Assembly: GCA_034670405.1 (NCBI GenBank)
Contig: JAXDDX010000219.1
Location: 194,501 to 258,500 of the forward strand
Direction: 5' to 3'
DNA length: 64,000 bases
Source of the DNA: Hoplostethus atlanticus
Lineage: Eukaryota > Chordata > Actinopteri > Trachichthyiformes > Trachichthyidae
Of this stretch, positions 1-11,640 are shown piece after piece. The stretch's first letter is position 1; each line of letters begins with the position of its first letter. The position numbers and the translations under genes are program-made. The notes beneath the pieces are model-generated. The model worked only from the letters and a program-made list of their open reading frames with translations. It searched no databases and had not been told where the DNA came from.

Positions 1-64
1 ATGCGTGTTATTGCATGTGCATGTGTGTATGTGCATCTATGAGTGCATGTGTGTTCGAACACAT

Positions 65-66
<2 letters not shown>

Positions 67-99
<33 letters not shown>
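67..99. repeat. (GT)n microsatellite
   Basis: About 16 uninterrupted GT dinucleotides. It follows a short GTGCAT-rich lead-in and is an ordinary vertebrate microsatellite. Confidence 0.97.
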
Positions 100-100
<1 letters not shown>

Positions 101-333
101 ATAGAGCAAGCAGCTTTACATGGTTCATATTCAGCATTAACACTTTAAAACTACAATATGCATCTTTTCCTCTTGAGACCAGGAAGTGTATTCCAAGTCC
201 CGCCCTCCTCCCCCTCAGTTCGTCAAGTTCCCGCCCCCAAGACGTGTCACTCACCTCAACGAGCGGTCTCATGAACCGATGTCCACGGGTCTTTATTCCT
301 GTTTTCCTCCATTGTTGTTGTTGCCATAGCTTC

Positions 334-445
334 CTGCTCTGTGGCCGCTGGTAGAGCATGAGACTCTCAGGGTTGTGGGTTCAATCCCCACATAGTGTCA
401 AGTATCACCTTTGTAAGTAGCTTTGGATGACTGTATTGTAGTAGT
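334..445 (+). mobile_element. tRNA-Lys-derived SINE fragment
   Basis: The stretch GGTAGAGCATGAGACTCT followed by CAGGGTTGTGGGTTCAATCC matches the D-arm to T-arm of vertebrate tRNA-Lys, including the B box, but about six bases holding the anticodon loop are missing. A tail resembling the common teleost SINE tail (GTAAGTAGCTTTGGATGA) follows within 40 bases. Such tRNA-Lys-headed SINEs are well known in fishes. It is a remnant, since no clear target-site duplication is seen. Confidence 0.75.
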
Positions 446-518
446 AGGGCTCCAGGCTCTCCCTCAGGCCGGACATAACAGTAACACACACACACTACTG
501 TTACCTTTTCCTCTTTGA

Positions 519-547
519 ACACACACACACACACACACACACACACA
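519..547. repeat. (CA)14 microsatellite
   Basis: An uninterrupted CA run. A shorter CA run lies at 485-495. Confidence 0.97.
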
Positions 548-2484
548 TCAGATTCAGTCAGTAAATCCAGTTCAGACCGGTCACATACAACTCTCTCCTG
601 CTCCGGTGCACAGCGTCGCTAACAGGAACTCTCTAATTAGCGTTAGCGAGCTAAGATGAATTAAATTGTACAGATGAGATTAAAATTAATAAAGTGAAAA
701 CCCATAAAAAAAATATCTCACCTCAGAATGAAACACCAGAAACAAACAAGACAGAAACAATAAACTGTCATGGGCTCTCCACCCCTACCGATGACAAACC
801 GTCTCCACACAGCTCTGACCACGACATGAACAAAAACCAGTGGCCACGCCCCCGCGAGCCTTTGACTTCACGTTGCACCGTGGGCTGTTGGTTCATGAAG
901 CCCTACGGTAGAACGACCATGAGATGAACGACGAGGCAAATAAAAATAAAATAGCCCTCATGGGGAGCTGAAACCATAGGGAAAGTGTGTGTGTAGCTAG
1001 CAGTTTCAGAGGAATATAGTTGGCTAGTAAAACAGTCAGTCCTGCTAACACACAGCTTCCTGTCCTGATTCACACATTAAGCAGACCCAGGTTAAATACG
1101 TGATAAGTGCTTTTCAGTCGACTGTCTCGCTTTGCTTCCAGTTTACACGCCACATACAGTGTTCCTCAAGGGGATTAAAACACAGCAGGGGATTTAAACA
1201 GAGCTCATCTTTTGATGTTCAGGTACTTTATATAAGAAGAGTGAACAAAAACTTTGAAATGCCAGTGGGGGAAATGATGAAAGAGGAGCAGGGCTTGAAG
1301 AGAGAGGAAGAACAGGGATCTGCTTCTCACCGCGGATATTGGCTGATTATATGTTCAGTTTGGTATCGGAGGAGTGTTCGACTCGCCTGGCGCTTGTCTC
1401 CGCTGAACAGATGCACAGCTGCAGCCGACTGTATGGCACTACAGTCTGAATGCACCGCTCAACTCAACAACAGGGAGCGGATGTGTCGCAAGTTTCCCAC
1501 CAAACTGGAAAAAGTAGGAAAACTAGCACAAATCCTGATAAAATATAAAGGATATGACAAAATGATGAAAATAAATGAACCAAGTGGATGTATAATGTTG
1601 TGTGTGTCTGTAGTACCGGGTTTTAAGACTCTTGAAGAGATTTCCTTTCCTGTTTCCTGGATTTGAAGTTGAACCGATGTGCATGGGGCCAAATCAAACT
1701 AGCAGCCTCCCCTGGTGAAACTACTGGCATGCTTAAGGCCGGCACCATGAAGACGACCTGGGGAGCCATGACATTCATCTGATAACAGAAATGGTCCCGA
1801 AGTGAGATATCCACCATTTGCAAAATGTGATACCAACTCTGACAAAATGACAAAACTCATAACTGAATATTACTGAAGTCATCAACTTTGTGGAGTTCTT
1901 TACTCAGAAAGAACTACAATATTACACAAATAATCATCTGTGTTTTTTAAATGTTGAGCAATGAACATCAAATAACCGTTTTTATAAAATGGATGTATGG
2001 CACTTGGGAATGAAACGCCCTCGATTACAGTTATTACAGCAAACTAATCAGATTATAGACACTGTTGAAGAAATACAATTACCCAAAAACATGTTGAGCA
2101 AAGGCCAGGGGAGTCGGAGGGTCTGAGAGGAGGCCAACAGGCCCTCAGTGGAACAGCGTGACTATAATTACTACTATTTTCTAGTGTGATTTTGAACCTA
2201 ACAACAGTTTCCAAGGACATTTTGAAACCAGTTATTTCAATCTAAAAATTCACAGCCTTCAATGACACCGTATTGTGTTGCAGCCAATTAAGGCTGATGG
2301 CAGCCGAGCCTTTTTAACCTGTGTGTGGATGTGTGAGCGAGAGGCTGACGGAGTGAGCGTGAGCCGACGGGAGATCGAGGGTCAACTCAATGTATGGAGC
2401 GAAGAGAGCGAGCCCAGCAGCAGCGACCGAGCGAGGTCCGTGGCGGGGTCGAGCGGCACCTCTTCACTGTTATTTATGACATAC
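548..2484. other. No recognisable gene
   Basis: The longest open frame (1100-1666, plus) has no recognisable domain and carries no splice-flanked exon signature that I can see. GC content and stop density look like non-coding vertebrate DNA. No RNA gene or mobile element was identified. Confidence 0.5.
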
Positions 2485-2735
2485 CTTCTTCCTTCTCATC
2501 ATCTCCCTTATCTGTGTCATGTTCCAGGTCACCAGTGTCGCCTTCCAGCTCATCATCAACTTTCTGAGCGAGGCTGGTGTCGATCTTGTTCACTTGTATT
2601 TCAACATCTTTTGGAAAATCTGATAGCGGCATTGGACCTTCATCCAAGCTGCAGTCTTCACTGTCAGAGGAGCTTGGTGAAGGCACATTTTGACTTCCAT
2701 CGTCACCGTCTGACTCTGATTTATCAGTAGTACCA
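2485..2735 (-). pseudogene. Exon-like acidic coding stretch, unknown protein
   Basis: On the minus strand an open frame from about 2735 to 2485 encodes a Ser/Asp/Glu-rich segment (for example SPSSSDSEDCSLDEG, then DFPKDVEIQVNK, then DDELEGDTGDLEHD). It ends at a consensus 5' splice site (AAG|GTATGT) with stops soon after. Codon use and the low-complexity acidic composition look like real nuclear-protein coding sequence rather than chance. Upstream on the same strand (2740-2835) a second coding-like piece (GMRFPTDLIACSKLKQLQT) lies in another frame, with a stop between them. This suggests a frameshift or an unrecognised intron. I cannot name the family; an accessory exon of a host gene or a transposon-derived gene are both possible. 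Confidence 0.3.
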
Positions 2736-2839
2736 AGATTATGTCAAAACAAAGTGTTTGCAATTGTTTCAGTTTGGAACATGCAATCAAATCAGTTGGA
2801 AACCTCATGCCAGTCCCACTCTCATCTTTCAGCAATACT

Positions 2840-3843
2840 GAATTATTTTAAGAACTAAAGTTCTTTTGCATGGTTAGTTTTATATTTTGGCAAAAGTTAT
2901 TGAATATAAAACTACTTATTTAGGTTTTAAACCCATAACACAAAACTCCTAATATCTAATTTTCAGGTTTCTAAGTGAAACATGCTGTTGCTCCAATGCA
3001 AACGTGTCTTTCTAGATATCAAACATTTGAGAGCTTAGACTGTCAGGTAACTGAAAACTTCTAAACTGGCAGGAAATATAGCACCAAGCGTTTACAATGA
3101 ATCACAATATCAATAGAGAACAAGACCATAGAAATATATTACATCTATACACCATCTACAGAGGCACCACTCCCGCTTTAGTAGATGGCTATATTCAATT
3201 GTGCCTATTTGAAAATGATTTATGTTTTGACAATTTTTTTAATGAAAGGATAACCCCTTGAGGTGAACCATCTAGGGGGTCCTTGAACACATACACAAAG
3301 TGTATCTATCTATGTTGGATATTTCTAGGACCATGTTCTCTGCAATCATGTTGTGACCGACCGTAAACAACTAATATAGATATAAAGCCAGCCAGACTGA
3401 CATTATGTTAGAACAATGGTATGTTTTGATAAATAAAGACACATTTTGCAGTGGAGATACTGAGAGTGTGGCAATATGTCCCCTTTGGCGTGTACCTTAT
3501 TAATACTGTTAAATTCTCCCAGTTTCAGGTTCTGTCAGGCCTCATTGCACTGCAATGTATCTTTAATAACTAAACAGTGACAGTGTTTGGTTCTGAATTA
3601 CCTGAGGTGGTGCAGAGGGTAGTAGAAATACATTGGGTCTGAACTAACAATCATCATGCTCTTATTACAGAGCTTGATAATTGTGATAGTCAACGTATAC
3701 AGTTTTCTCCTCCATGGTACCACTAAGCTCTGGGGTAATTGGAGTGAAAAGAATACATACAGTTATTAATACCTTGAGCCCTGTCACTGGAGACCCTTGA
3801 TTACTTGTACTAACAAATCTAAAATGTAAATTATAATTTAGAG
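2840..3843. other. AT-rich sequence, nothing recognised
   Basis: No open frame, tandem repeat or known repeat motif was seen in this kilobase. Confidence 0.5.
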
Positions 3844-4000
3844 CACAGCAGGCATTACATTATATTACATTACATTACATTACAGTCATTTAACAGACGC
3901 TTTTATCCAAAGCGACTTACAATAAGTGCATTCAACATAGGTAGTCAAGAGAACTACTAATCACCAGAAATCATAAGTGCTTCCCCCTCCACAGTGTAGC
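3844..4000 (-). mobile_element. Teleost SINE/LINE-tail repeat, minus orientation
   Basis: A TTACA pentamer array (about 3855-3885) is followed by CAGTCATTTAACAGACGC and TTTTATCCAAAGCGACTTAC, the reverse complement of the highly abundant teleost SINE 3' tail. It continues into AATAAGTGCATTCAACATAG. The pentamer run is the usual 3' terminal repeat of these elements. The left (5') end is not resolved. Confidence 0.75.
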
Positions 4001-4257
4001 AATGTGACTGAAGTGACCAATCACAAAATTCCCCCAGCTAGGAAGGCACCAGCCAATCAGAAAAATCACTCTCAGGCAACCTGATGCAGTACATGAGTGT
4101 ACTATAGGGGTTCCCAAGAGCACAGGAGAAAACACCAATTTCCATAATTACTATTCTTGTGAGGACTTTTGCTGAAACGTACACAGCATGAAGTATAGCC
4201 CAGGAGGCCATTGCAGCATTATTTTTGTGAGTATAGCTCACAAGTATAGCAAAACCA

Positions 4258-4284
4258 ACACACACACACACACACACACACACA
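4258..4284. repeat. (CA)n microsatellite
   Basis: About 13 CA units. Short, interrupted CACA stretches recur at 4384-4545. Confidence 0.95.
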
Positions 4285-5180
4285 GTGTTTACAGTGTTAA
4301 ACTATGCTGTTAGTGGTGCTGAACAGTGTTATGTGGAGAGGGGAAGCTTTCAATCAACACATTAGTAATCATTGTATCCATGAACACACACACACACACT
4401 CTCTCTCACACTCACAAACAATTGCATAATTGCATTGTCTTTTTACTCATACACTCATATATGCATTCACACACTCTTACACGTGCACACAAACACACAT
4501 TCAATCCAGTTGATACACATGCAACAACACACACACTCACACAAGGTGGCTACATTAAAGCAGCGGTCCATCTGCCAGTGTTGTTAACAGACGTGGACAT
4601 CTGTGATGCAATTTGCCCCCTGCTGAAGTTTATCCCCCCAACAGAGAAACAACAACCCTCATTTAACCTGCAACCAGAACAAACCATTCTGATGGAAAAC
4701 ATCAAAGTCAGGAATACATTTTTTTGGGCCAATGGGGGGGAGGGGCTTCTGGATTACCACCTGGAGGGCCTGCTGAAATATTTGAATCACCTATCTATTG
4801 ATTGAACCGTTGACAGTAGCTGAACGGAAACTGGCAGGAAAAGGTTTAATAAATGAAATAAAAGTACCAATTAATTAAAGGACAAAAAGGTTATAAGGTG
4901 TTTCAGGGGGTAAAACAGTTGTTGGTGATGTCCCTTTCATTTCTGGGTCTATCTAGTTGTCTGTATTGTTCTTCTTCCAATCGTAGACGACATGATGTCA
5001 CATTGAGATATTTCCAGTCTGATATCAGAAAATGTTTCACGGATCTGAAACATCAACGGTAACCGTTTTGGTGACCAATTTCTACAAATAAATTACTACA
5101 CTTAATCACAAAATAGCTCCTGGGATGCTTTGAACACCACGGATTGATATCTAACAGTGTAAGAGTATCAGACGGTGGAC
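4285..5180. other. No recognisable gene
   Basis: A plus-strand frame at 4545-4805 remains open after the CACA stretch but matches no family I know and has no clear splice sites at both ends. The rest is unremarkable. Confidence 0.45.
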
Positions 5181-5600
5181 TCATTCACACACCAACACGC
5201 CTGCCAGGAATTCTGCTAATGTCAGATCTTCCTCCTGCTCAGCTCCGGCTGTCGATGCCTGTCCGGCCCACTGGGGTGGGTTGGTCTGGGCCTGTTCAGA
5301 TGCTGCTGAGTGGAGAAATACTGGAGAATCATATTCAAATGCCTTACAACCCGATGTCTCCATCTGGATCTGCTGGAAAATCTGATCACAGTATTCCTGT
5401 TGGCACTCGGGCGTTTCATCTCCCATCAGTAAGCCCTTTGAAATCTGTTATGACTGAGGAGCCGATTTCAAAGCTGGGCCCTCCGAGCTGCAGGAAGCCT
5501 TTCAGGCGATGGAGTCCTCTGTCGGAGAGCAGCCAGCTGATCAGCCAGTGGTCTTCAGATTCAGTCTCCCCAGCGCTGTCCACTTCAGATGTGCCTGGGA
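5181..5600 (-). pseudogene. Exon-like minus-strand coding remnant, unknown protein
   Basis: Reading the minus strand from about 5600, a good 3' splice site (CTCTGATTCCCCTCCCAG) precedes a coding-like stretch with GETESEDHWLISWLLSD and GPSFEIGSSVITDFKG. It stops near 5427. The adjacent frame continues immediately as an 81-residue acidic tail (ETPECQQEYCDQIFQQIQ … EEDLTLAEFLAGVLVCE) ending at 5181. The two frames overlap at FKGL, as expected of a single-base frameshift in one reading frame. A very hydrophobic minus-strand segment (ORF 5878-6063, containing FFTVVMGSSVLLMVLGVP) lies upstream and could be a membrane-span exon. A decayed membrane-receptor gene is conceivable, but I cannot identify it. 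Confidence 0.3.
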
Positions 5601-5639
5601 GGGGAATCAGAGCGCATCTCTAATGCAAGCCGTTTGGAT

Positions 5640-6725
5640 ATGAGTCGGATACGGGAATTACTGGTGGGCCACTTGTGGGCGAGATGTATCAGGGATTATC
5701 CTCCAGGTCTACAACAACAGAGTACATGGCAAGTAGAGACTGATAACATGGCAGGGATGCATCAGCAGAGAGAAACACACTGACGACACTCGACCTCATT
5801 GGTTTGGAACTCTACGTAATGGCTGTAGAAAAACTGATCTGCCAAATCTGAGCCGCCCCTTTAACATGCACATCAGTTTAAAGGTGCCCTCTTTCTGTTT
5901 TGTCTATACCACAAATAAAAACCCACCATATCCCTGATGCTGCAGCGGGGACGCCGAGGACCATCAGCAGCACTGAACTTCCCATAACCACAGTAAAGAA
6001 CATCCTCATGTGCTTTGATATAGACAAAGACGCCAGGGAGGGGGAGGGGGGGACAGGAAGCAACAGGGTTTATGGGAAATGTAGTCTTGATTTTGAGAAC
6101 CACTGGTGGGAGATAGAGGCCACCGGTTGTCTCCACCATGGACACACTGGTTTTCAATCATTTTACCACGGTATCAAATAATAAAAAAAAAAAAAGAATT
6201 TAAATTTAAAATGATGTATTGATTATTTATTAAAACAAACCTTTAAACTGATGTGAGTGTTTTTCATCCCAGGCTTTAAACTGTTAAAAGCAAAGTTTAG
6301 GTGTGCGTCATCATGTATTAAATCTTGTGTTGAGCGTAGCCGTGATGCCCGGAAGGATCTCAGCGGTGATGATGGATGGTGATGCATCAGACACAAGGTG
6401 CTGCAGAATCCCGTCAGCAGCGCTAATGTACCTATAATGACAGTGACGTGTCCTCAAGGGTACGATGGCTTTTACACAACTGTTACTAATGCACGAGTAC
6501 TGACTGGAAAGTTTTCTCCAAAGTAATGTGCACACAGATAACTAGAAATATTGATAACTTGACTTTGCAATCAATAGCAGGTGGCTAGCAGTGCATTGTG
6601 GGATTGCTTGGCTGGAACTAGCCGGTGTATTAACTGTTCACCCCCAGTTATCTCCTGGGTCGTGGATTAGCCAGCGGCTAAACAGAGTAGATCAGACTGT
6701 TAGAGCTACAGCTCACTGACCTTTA
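5640..6725. other. Mostly non-coding; one hydrophobic minus-strand ORF
   Basis: It contains the 61-codon hydrophobic minus-strand ORF at 5878-6063, with a possible 5' splice site (GTATAGAC) near 5920. A poly-A run lies at 6183-6195. Otherwise nothing is recognisable. Confidence 0.4.
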
Positions 6726-6768
<43 letters not shown>

Positions 6769-6823
6769 AGACACAGACACAGACACAGACACAGACACAG
6801 ACACACACACACACACACACACA
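6726..6823. repeat. Compound (CA)n-(CAGACA)n-(CA)n microsatellite
   Basis: A CA run (6727-6763) passes into about six ACAGAC hexamers and back into CA. The hexamer core is a typical within-array expansion of a point-mutated unit. Confidence 0.95.
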
Positions 6824-6917
6824 GAAAGACAGGCCAGCACACACACAGACCACAATGAATGGGTTTCAACTGTTAAACACACACGTTTGGTATCTATCAG
6901 TCTGCACTTTAGGAATG

Positions 6918-6918
<1 letters not shown>

Positions 6919-6961
<43 letters not shown>
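6919..6961. repeat. (CA)n microsatellite
   Basis: About 20 uninterrupted CA units, 95 bases after the preceding compound array. Confidence 0.96.
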
Positions 6962-6962
<1 letters not shown>

Positions 6963-7059
6963 TCCATCACTGTGCTGTTTGGGCTTGTTCTGGATGGTAA
7001 AATGTCAAACTATAAATAGAGAGAGATGGGTGACAGGACAGAGCAGGAAAGACAATTAC

Positions 7060-7061
<2 letters not shown>

Positions 7062-7096
<35 letters not shown>

Positions 7097-7187
7097 CATT
7101 GGATGAAGCTGCATCTGTCTGATTCATACTTCCTCTCTCTCTCCCTCTCTCCCTCCTGTCTCTCTCCCTCTCTCTCTCTCTCTCTCT
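7062..7187. repeat. (CT)n polypyrimidine tract
   Basis: Two CT-rich arrays (7062-7092 and 7131-7187) flank about 40 bases of ordinary sequence. Minus-strand ORF ERERER translations across it are artefacts of the repeat. Confidence 0.93.
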
Positions 7188-7189
7188 TC

Positions 7190-8260
7190 CATCCAACTGT
7201 CAACCAGATTTTATGCAAACTTTTGAAACGCAGCAAAATAAAAAGTGAATTATGTGTTTAAATCGACTTCCTGAACGTCGAAAACAATCCATGAGAGAAA
7301 TGGACATTCTGTCAGGAGCTGATTAGTATTGGTCCTGTAGTGTCAGATAGTGTTGGTCATGTTTCATGATTTCATCTGAAGGCCTCACCACCATGATGGA
7401 GACTTACACCACAGAGAGACAGCAGCTTTGACATTTCTGGTTTTACAGACATTTCGGAAAGTCACTTTTCAACAGTTTCACAATGAAATCGAACCTCATG
7501 CTGCTCATGTTGTTATATATAATGAGAATGTGCTTCCATCGCTATTCATCACATAATTCCTTTATTGACAAAACCGCTTCCAGCAAGAGTACAACTTTTT
7601 TATGATATTGGGAAACTTTATTGGATTTTGCCGTTCCCTTTCAGCTTTTCAAGTTCAGGATGTCACAATTCACATAGAAATACTTGAATGGAAACCCAGC
7701 TGCTTCCTCCATCACCGTCTGACCCTGCTGTCTTCCTCCTCTCTGTCTCCAAACAAAGCAGATTAATTTGATGCCACTCTCTCTTTTTCCATCCTTTCTC
7801 TGTCTTTTGTTGTTCTGTCATTCTCTCCCAAGAGAGATAATAACATAACTATATGGACCAGCACTTTATTTCTCTCAGTTTCTCCCCTGTTGTTTTGCTA
7901 TGAAGATTTATTAAAAAAAGAAAAGTCTGCATCTCTCTCCCCTAAATCTTTGTCTCATTATTTTCTCATATTTTTATTCTGTCTCTTTCTCACTCAGTCT
8001 TTTTATGTAATCCATTTGAATTAATCTGATTAAAAAGGTACATGTCATTTGTACAGCTACTAAAAAAATACAACACACTAGTTATTTAAAAATGTACAAA
8101 ATGTAAAATCATTCTTAATGTAAAAAAAGTAAAAAAAACAGACAAAATATACAATAATTGGAAATGTAAAAAAAAAACCTACTCTTAACAAACTAGTTAA
8201 AATAAAAGTAAATGTAAAAAATATATTTGAAACATATTCGGTCAATAACTTCATTGCATT
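7190..8260. other. AT-rich sequence, nothing recognised
   Basis: No coding or repeat signature apart from short A/T homopolymers. A pyrimidine-rich patch lies near 7700-7850. Confidence 0.5.
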
Positions 8261-8264
8261 GGGG

Positions 8265-8425
8265 CTGACTGCCTTGCTCAAGGGCACAATGGCTGCCGTG
8301 GGGGAAAGATGAGGTGGAAAACCAGGCAAGTGCAAGTCAGTCGTCACCGCTAGACTACCTTTCCATGGTGATTGAACCAGCAACCTCGGCTCCAGCCCTC
8401 CTCCTCCTGAACCAACCCAGCACCG
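8265..8425. mobile_element. Decayed teleost SINE-like repeat
   Basis: TGCCTTGCTCAAGGGCACAA followed about 100 bases later by GTGATTGAACCAGCAACCTC is the reverse-strand pattern of a common teleost tRNA-derived SINE body (caution-box and B-box region). The 5' and 3' ends cannot be placed. The same motif recurs at about 19.95, 51.20 and 51.75 kb. Confidence 0.6.
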
Positions 8426-8429
8426 TGGA

Positions 8430-8896
8430 GATGAAGGGAGTTGTCCCACATTTCAGCCGACAACCTGACAGCATCCAGCTGGCTGCTGAGGTGACACATG
8501 GATGACAATGTGCTGTCGCGCTCTGGGAATAGTCTGCTCCATGTTACCCCATTTTCCCCCTCGCTCTCTCTCACACTCTGGGTGTCAGAATGGCTTTTGT
8601 CGCCGACGTTGTAGTTGATGTTTTTTTTCCTTATGTAAGCGTTGACATGGACGGCGTTCCTCAGTGAATGTTAAGTAGCTTTTTATAAATACCAAAGATC
8701 AAACGGGTCGGCTAGCAAGCGCTTCCCACGCTGCAAGATAATTGTGGATGTGTTGATGTACAGTACGCACAGACGAGCGAAACCTTCTTCTCCCTCACCC
8801 TTACCCTCCCTCAATCCCTGTTCGCTGTTCTCCCTCGTGTTCACACAACCTGAAGTCCCTAGAGAGATTTAGAGGAGTGTGAGAATGAGCCTGCAG

Positions 8897-8898
<2 letters not shown>
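8430..8898. other. Nothing recognised
   Basis: Ordinary non-coding sequence leading into the GT array. Confidence 0.5.

Positions 8899-8939
<41 letters not shown>
8899..8939. repeat. (GT)20 microsatellite
   Basis: An uninterrupted GT array. Confidence 0.97.
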
Positions 8940-8940
<1 letters not shown>

Positions 8941-9078
8941 CTCAGGGAAGTACCTGCCATACATTAGTGGAAGTCCCACCAGGCCAGAGTGCAGCTCGTT
9001 CCCATCAATTACACCAGAGACACTCAATATATACACAATCATGGGGTTGACATTAGGAACAACAGTGGTAGTGAAGTG

Positions 9079-9552
9079 TGTATGAGGGTGCATGAGGGTA
9101 CACAACGGCACATGAGGGTACACGAGGGAACATGAGGGTACACGAGGGTGTATGAGGGTACACAAGGGTACATGAGGGTACACAAGGGTGTATGAAGGTA
9201 CACGAGGGTACACGAGGGTGTATGAGGGTACACGAGGGTACATGAGGGTACACGAGGGTGTATGAGGGTACACAATGGCACATGAGGGTGTATGAGGATA
9301 CATGAGGGTGTATAAGGGTACATGAGGGTACATGAGGGTACATGAGGGCGTATGAGGATGCATGAGGGTGTATGAGGGCACATGAGGGAACATGAGGATA
9401 TATGAGGGAACATGAGGATATATGAGGGCACATGAGGGCACATGAGGGTACACGAGGTGTATAAGGGTACATGAGGGCACATGAGGGTGTATGAGGACAC
9501 ATGAGGGTGCATGAGGGCACATGAGGATATATGAGGGTACATGAGGGTGTAA
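9079..9552. repeat. 10-bp-unit minisatellite (about 47 copies)
   Basis: Tandem decamers of the form CATGAGGGTA with variants (TATGAGGGTG, CACGAGGGTA, CACAACGGCA). All three minus-strand frames stay open and translate as Pro/His/Ser/Tyr-rich decapeptide repeats because the unit contains no stop on that strand. These are not genes. The array ends about ten bases before a copy of interspersed repeat E. Confidence 0.97.
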
Positions 9553-9562
9553 GGTGGGGGTT

Positions 9563-9745
9563 TTCTGATGCAGTTTGAGTTCCTGTAGGTGGCGCTCTTT
9601 TCTTTGTCTGTTCAGCCATGGTGGCTATCGCTGCTCATGCTAACTACCCAGTTCTTCTTCTGTTGATTCAAAACAAACAGGAAATGTAAAACGCATCACT
9701 TCCTGTGCGACAGCAAATGCAAAAGCTTTCATGAATTGGCTATAG
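9563..9745 (+). mobile_element. Interspersed repeat E, copy 1
   Basis: The core GTTCCTGTAGGTGGCGCTCT continuing to GCTCATGCTAACTACCCAGT is almost identical (about two differences in 87 bases) to 31385-31472, and its first part is found inverted at 27173-27233. The segment continues with CAAAACAAACAGGAAATGTA, a stretch I associate with common teleost repeats. The ends and class of the element are not determined. Confidence 0.7.
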
Positions 9746-9879
9746 GTTGGATCATTATCGTTATATGACACATAATATATATATATTTATATTTATATTT
9801 ATTTCATATTTAATTTATATTTATCTATCGGAAAATCTGGATTATTACTTCAACGGAGAAGAGACACCGGGTTGCTCAC

Positions 9880-11640
9880 CAGTATTATCTTTAGTGTTAG
9901 CATTCCCTGAAGGTGACAGTTTGTTGCTCGTATCTGAGAGAAACACAAAATAAAATAACTGTTTTAAAGACCCTGAGAGTTTAAAAGATTAAGATTAATA
10001 AATCCTGGACACCCTGCTGTCTCAGTGGGTTCATACTGCATGATAACAGGTTGCAGGTTTCCTCCATAACCATCCTTCCTATCTCTCTCCTCTGGAAAAT
10101 GTCAAATCTCTGAGACCACGAGTCTGCAGAGAGTTGGTTTTTCAGGAAAGCACAAATGCCATAAATAATCTTTAGAAGTGGCACTTCTGTTCTGATCCAT
10201 CAATAATTCTCTATCTAATCTTTGATTTGATGAGTTGTTCTCTCTCTCTAAATAAATTTAGTAGTTCCTCAAGGTGTCGACACCGTGGTTGGCTGGTCCC
10301 TGAGAGAGAGAAAACAAATAAACTGTTTTAAAGTCCGTGAAATTAAGAGGTTTAATAAGCCTCGGGCGTCTCAGCAGGCGAAGGCTCAATCTGCCTGATA
10401 AGATTCATGTCGCCTCCCTTCTATCTCTCTCGTCTTTCTTGTCTCTGCAGCATACCGTTAAATAAAGACTATTTTCCGTGGCAGTTCTGCTTCGACAGAC
10501 TGACAACAGGTTGTTCTCTGGTAATATTTCATAGCAGTTAGCCGTCACTTAAGCTGTCGATGCTGCAGTTTGCTGAGAGAGAGAGAAAATAAAAGCCCTA
10601 TCTTGAAGCCCCAAGCAGACCGAGGCTCCTACCGTACTCCTGACACTGCAGTTTTGGTATACGTCTGAGAACACGTATACATATCAGCCCTCATCCTCCT
10701 TTTATCAGCTTCCTGTCACTGCACAACTTATACAGGTGAATGAAGCAGAAATGTCATAGAAAATACACATTGAAACCCTGCAGTCTGGGGTCACAGCAGA
10801 CCGAGGCTCATACCAGGTTTTACTTCCATCAGTATCTTGAAACAAGGCGTCTCACTGCGCCACTATCAAGAAAATGACACTTTGAAATTGTCTTGCGAAA
10901 CAAGTGAATATTTCTCACCCCGCTGGCAGATTATTCACTTTGTTCTGAGAAAAATAAGATCTTAAAGAGGCAATAATTAAGATTTCTACTGTCCCATAGC
11001 ACAAACTGAAACTGGTACGTCTTCACTAGACATCTCTGTGGGATGTCTGCTCTATTTGTACTTTGAAAAGGTAAAAAGGTGAACATATGTTGTGGTTCTT
11101 ACAGGCCACCGTAGGGTTGAGATGGGTGGAGGGTGTAGCAGGAGATAATCCTGGATATCTTTTTCAGTGCATTTCTTACTTGTCATCCATCACTCCTCTT
11201 TTCTGTCTTTCCTGCTGCTCTATCTAATAAAGCAGAATCTACTGTGTGACTGTAACAGAGACAGAAAACAGCTTGTTCTTTACTAATAGAGTTAGCAGCC
11301 CCTAGAGCTGCTGCTGCCACAGTCTGCTGGTTCCTGAGAGACAGAAAATAAAAGAGCGTTTTTCAAGACCCTGAAATTAGGAAGATTAAGAAACCTCAGG
11401 GGAGGCTGGTGCCATGTGCTCCTGACGACACGGGTTTGAGTCTGCCTGATAGCTCTGGCACAGATTTTGAAATAAAGACGATTTTTTTGTGCAGCAGTTG
11501 GACTTCAACAGAGCAGACTGTTCTCCGGTTTATTTTTTTTAAAGGTTTTGAATGTTAGTGCCACTGTTTACCGCTCCCAGAGAGAGACGGAAAATAGCAG
11601 CACTGCTTCCACGTTCCTGAGACTAGAAAGCATTCAGACT
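9880..11640. repeat. Block of old diverged tandem duplications
   Basis: A shared module recurs about six times: CTGAGAGAGAGAAAA-type purine motif, then TAAA..CTGTTTTAAAGACCCTGA, then AGATTAAGAAACCTC, then an AGCAGACCGAGGCTC or GGTTTGAGTCTGCCTGAT segment. Anchors are near 9930, 10300, 10575, 10945, 11333 and 11578. A second shared piece (AATAAAGAC…CAG.TGGACTTC…CAGACTG..) is seen at 10458-10523 and 11471-11530. Spacing is irregular (about 245-390 bp), so the copies have suffered indels. No protein is encoded. Confidence 0.65.

Noticed and set aside
334..410. Functional tRNA-Lys gene
   Set aside because: The anticodon loop is missing and the acceptor stem does not pair; a SINE head instead.
1100..1666. 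188-codon plus frame
   Set aside because: No domain, no codon bias and no flanking gene signals; likely chance.
8869..9619. Three long overlapping minus-strand frames (up to 217 codons)
   Set aside because: All are translations of the 10-bp minisatellite and open simultaneously in three frames; repetitive peptides only.
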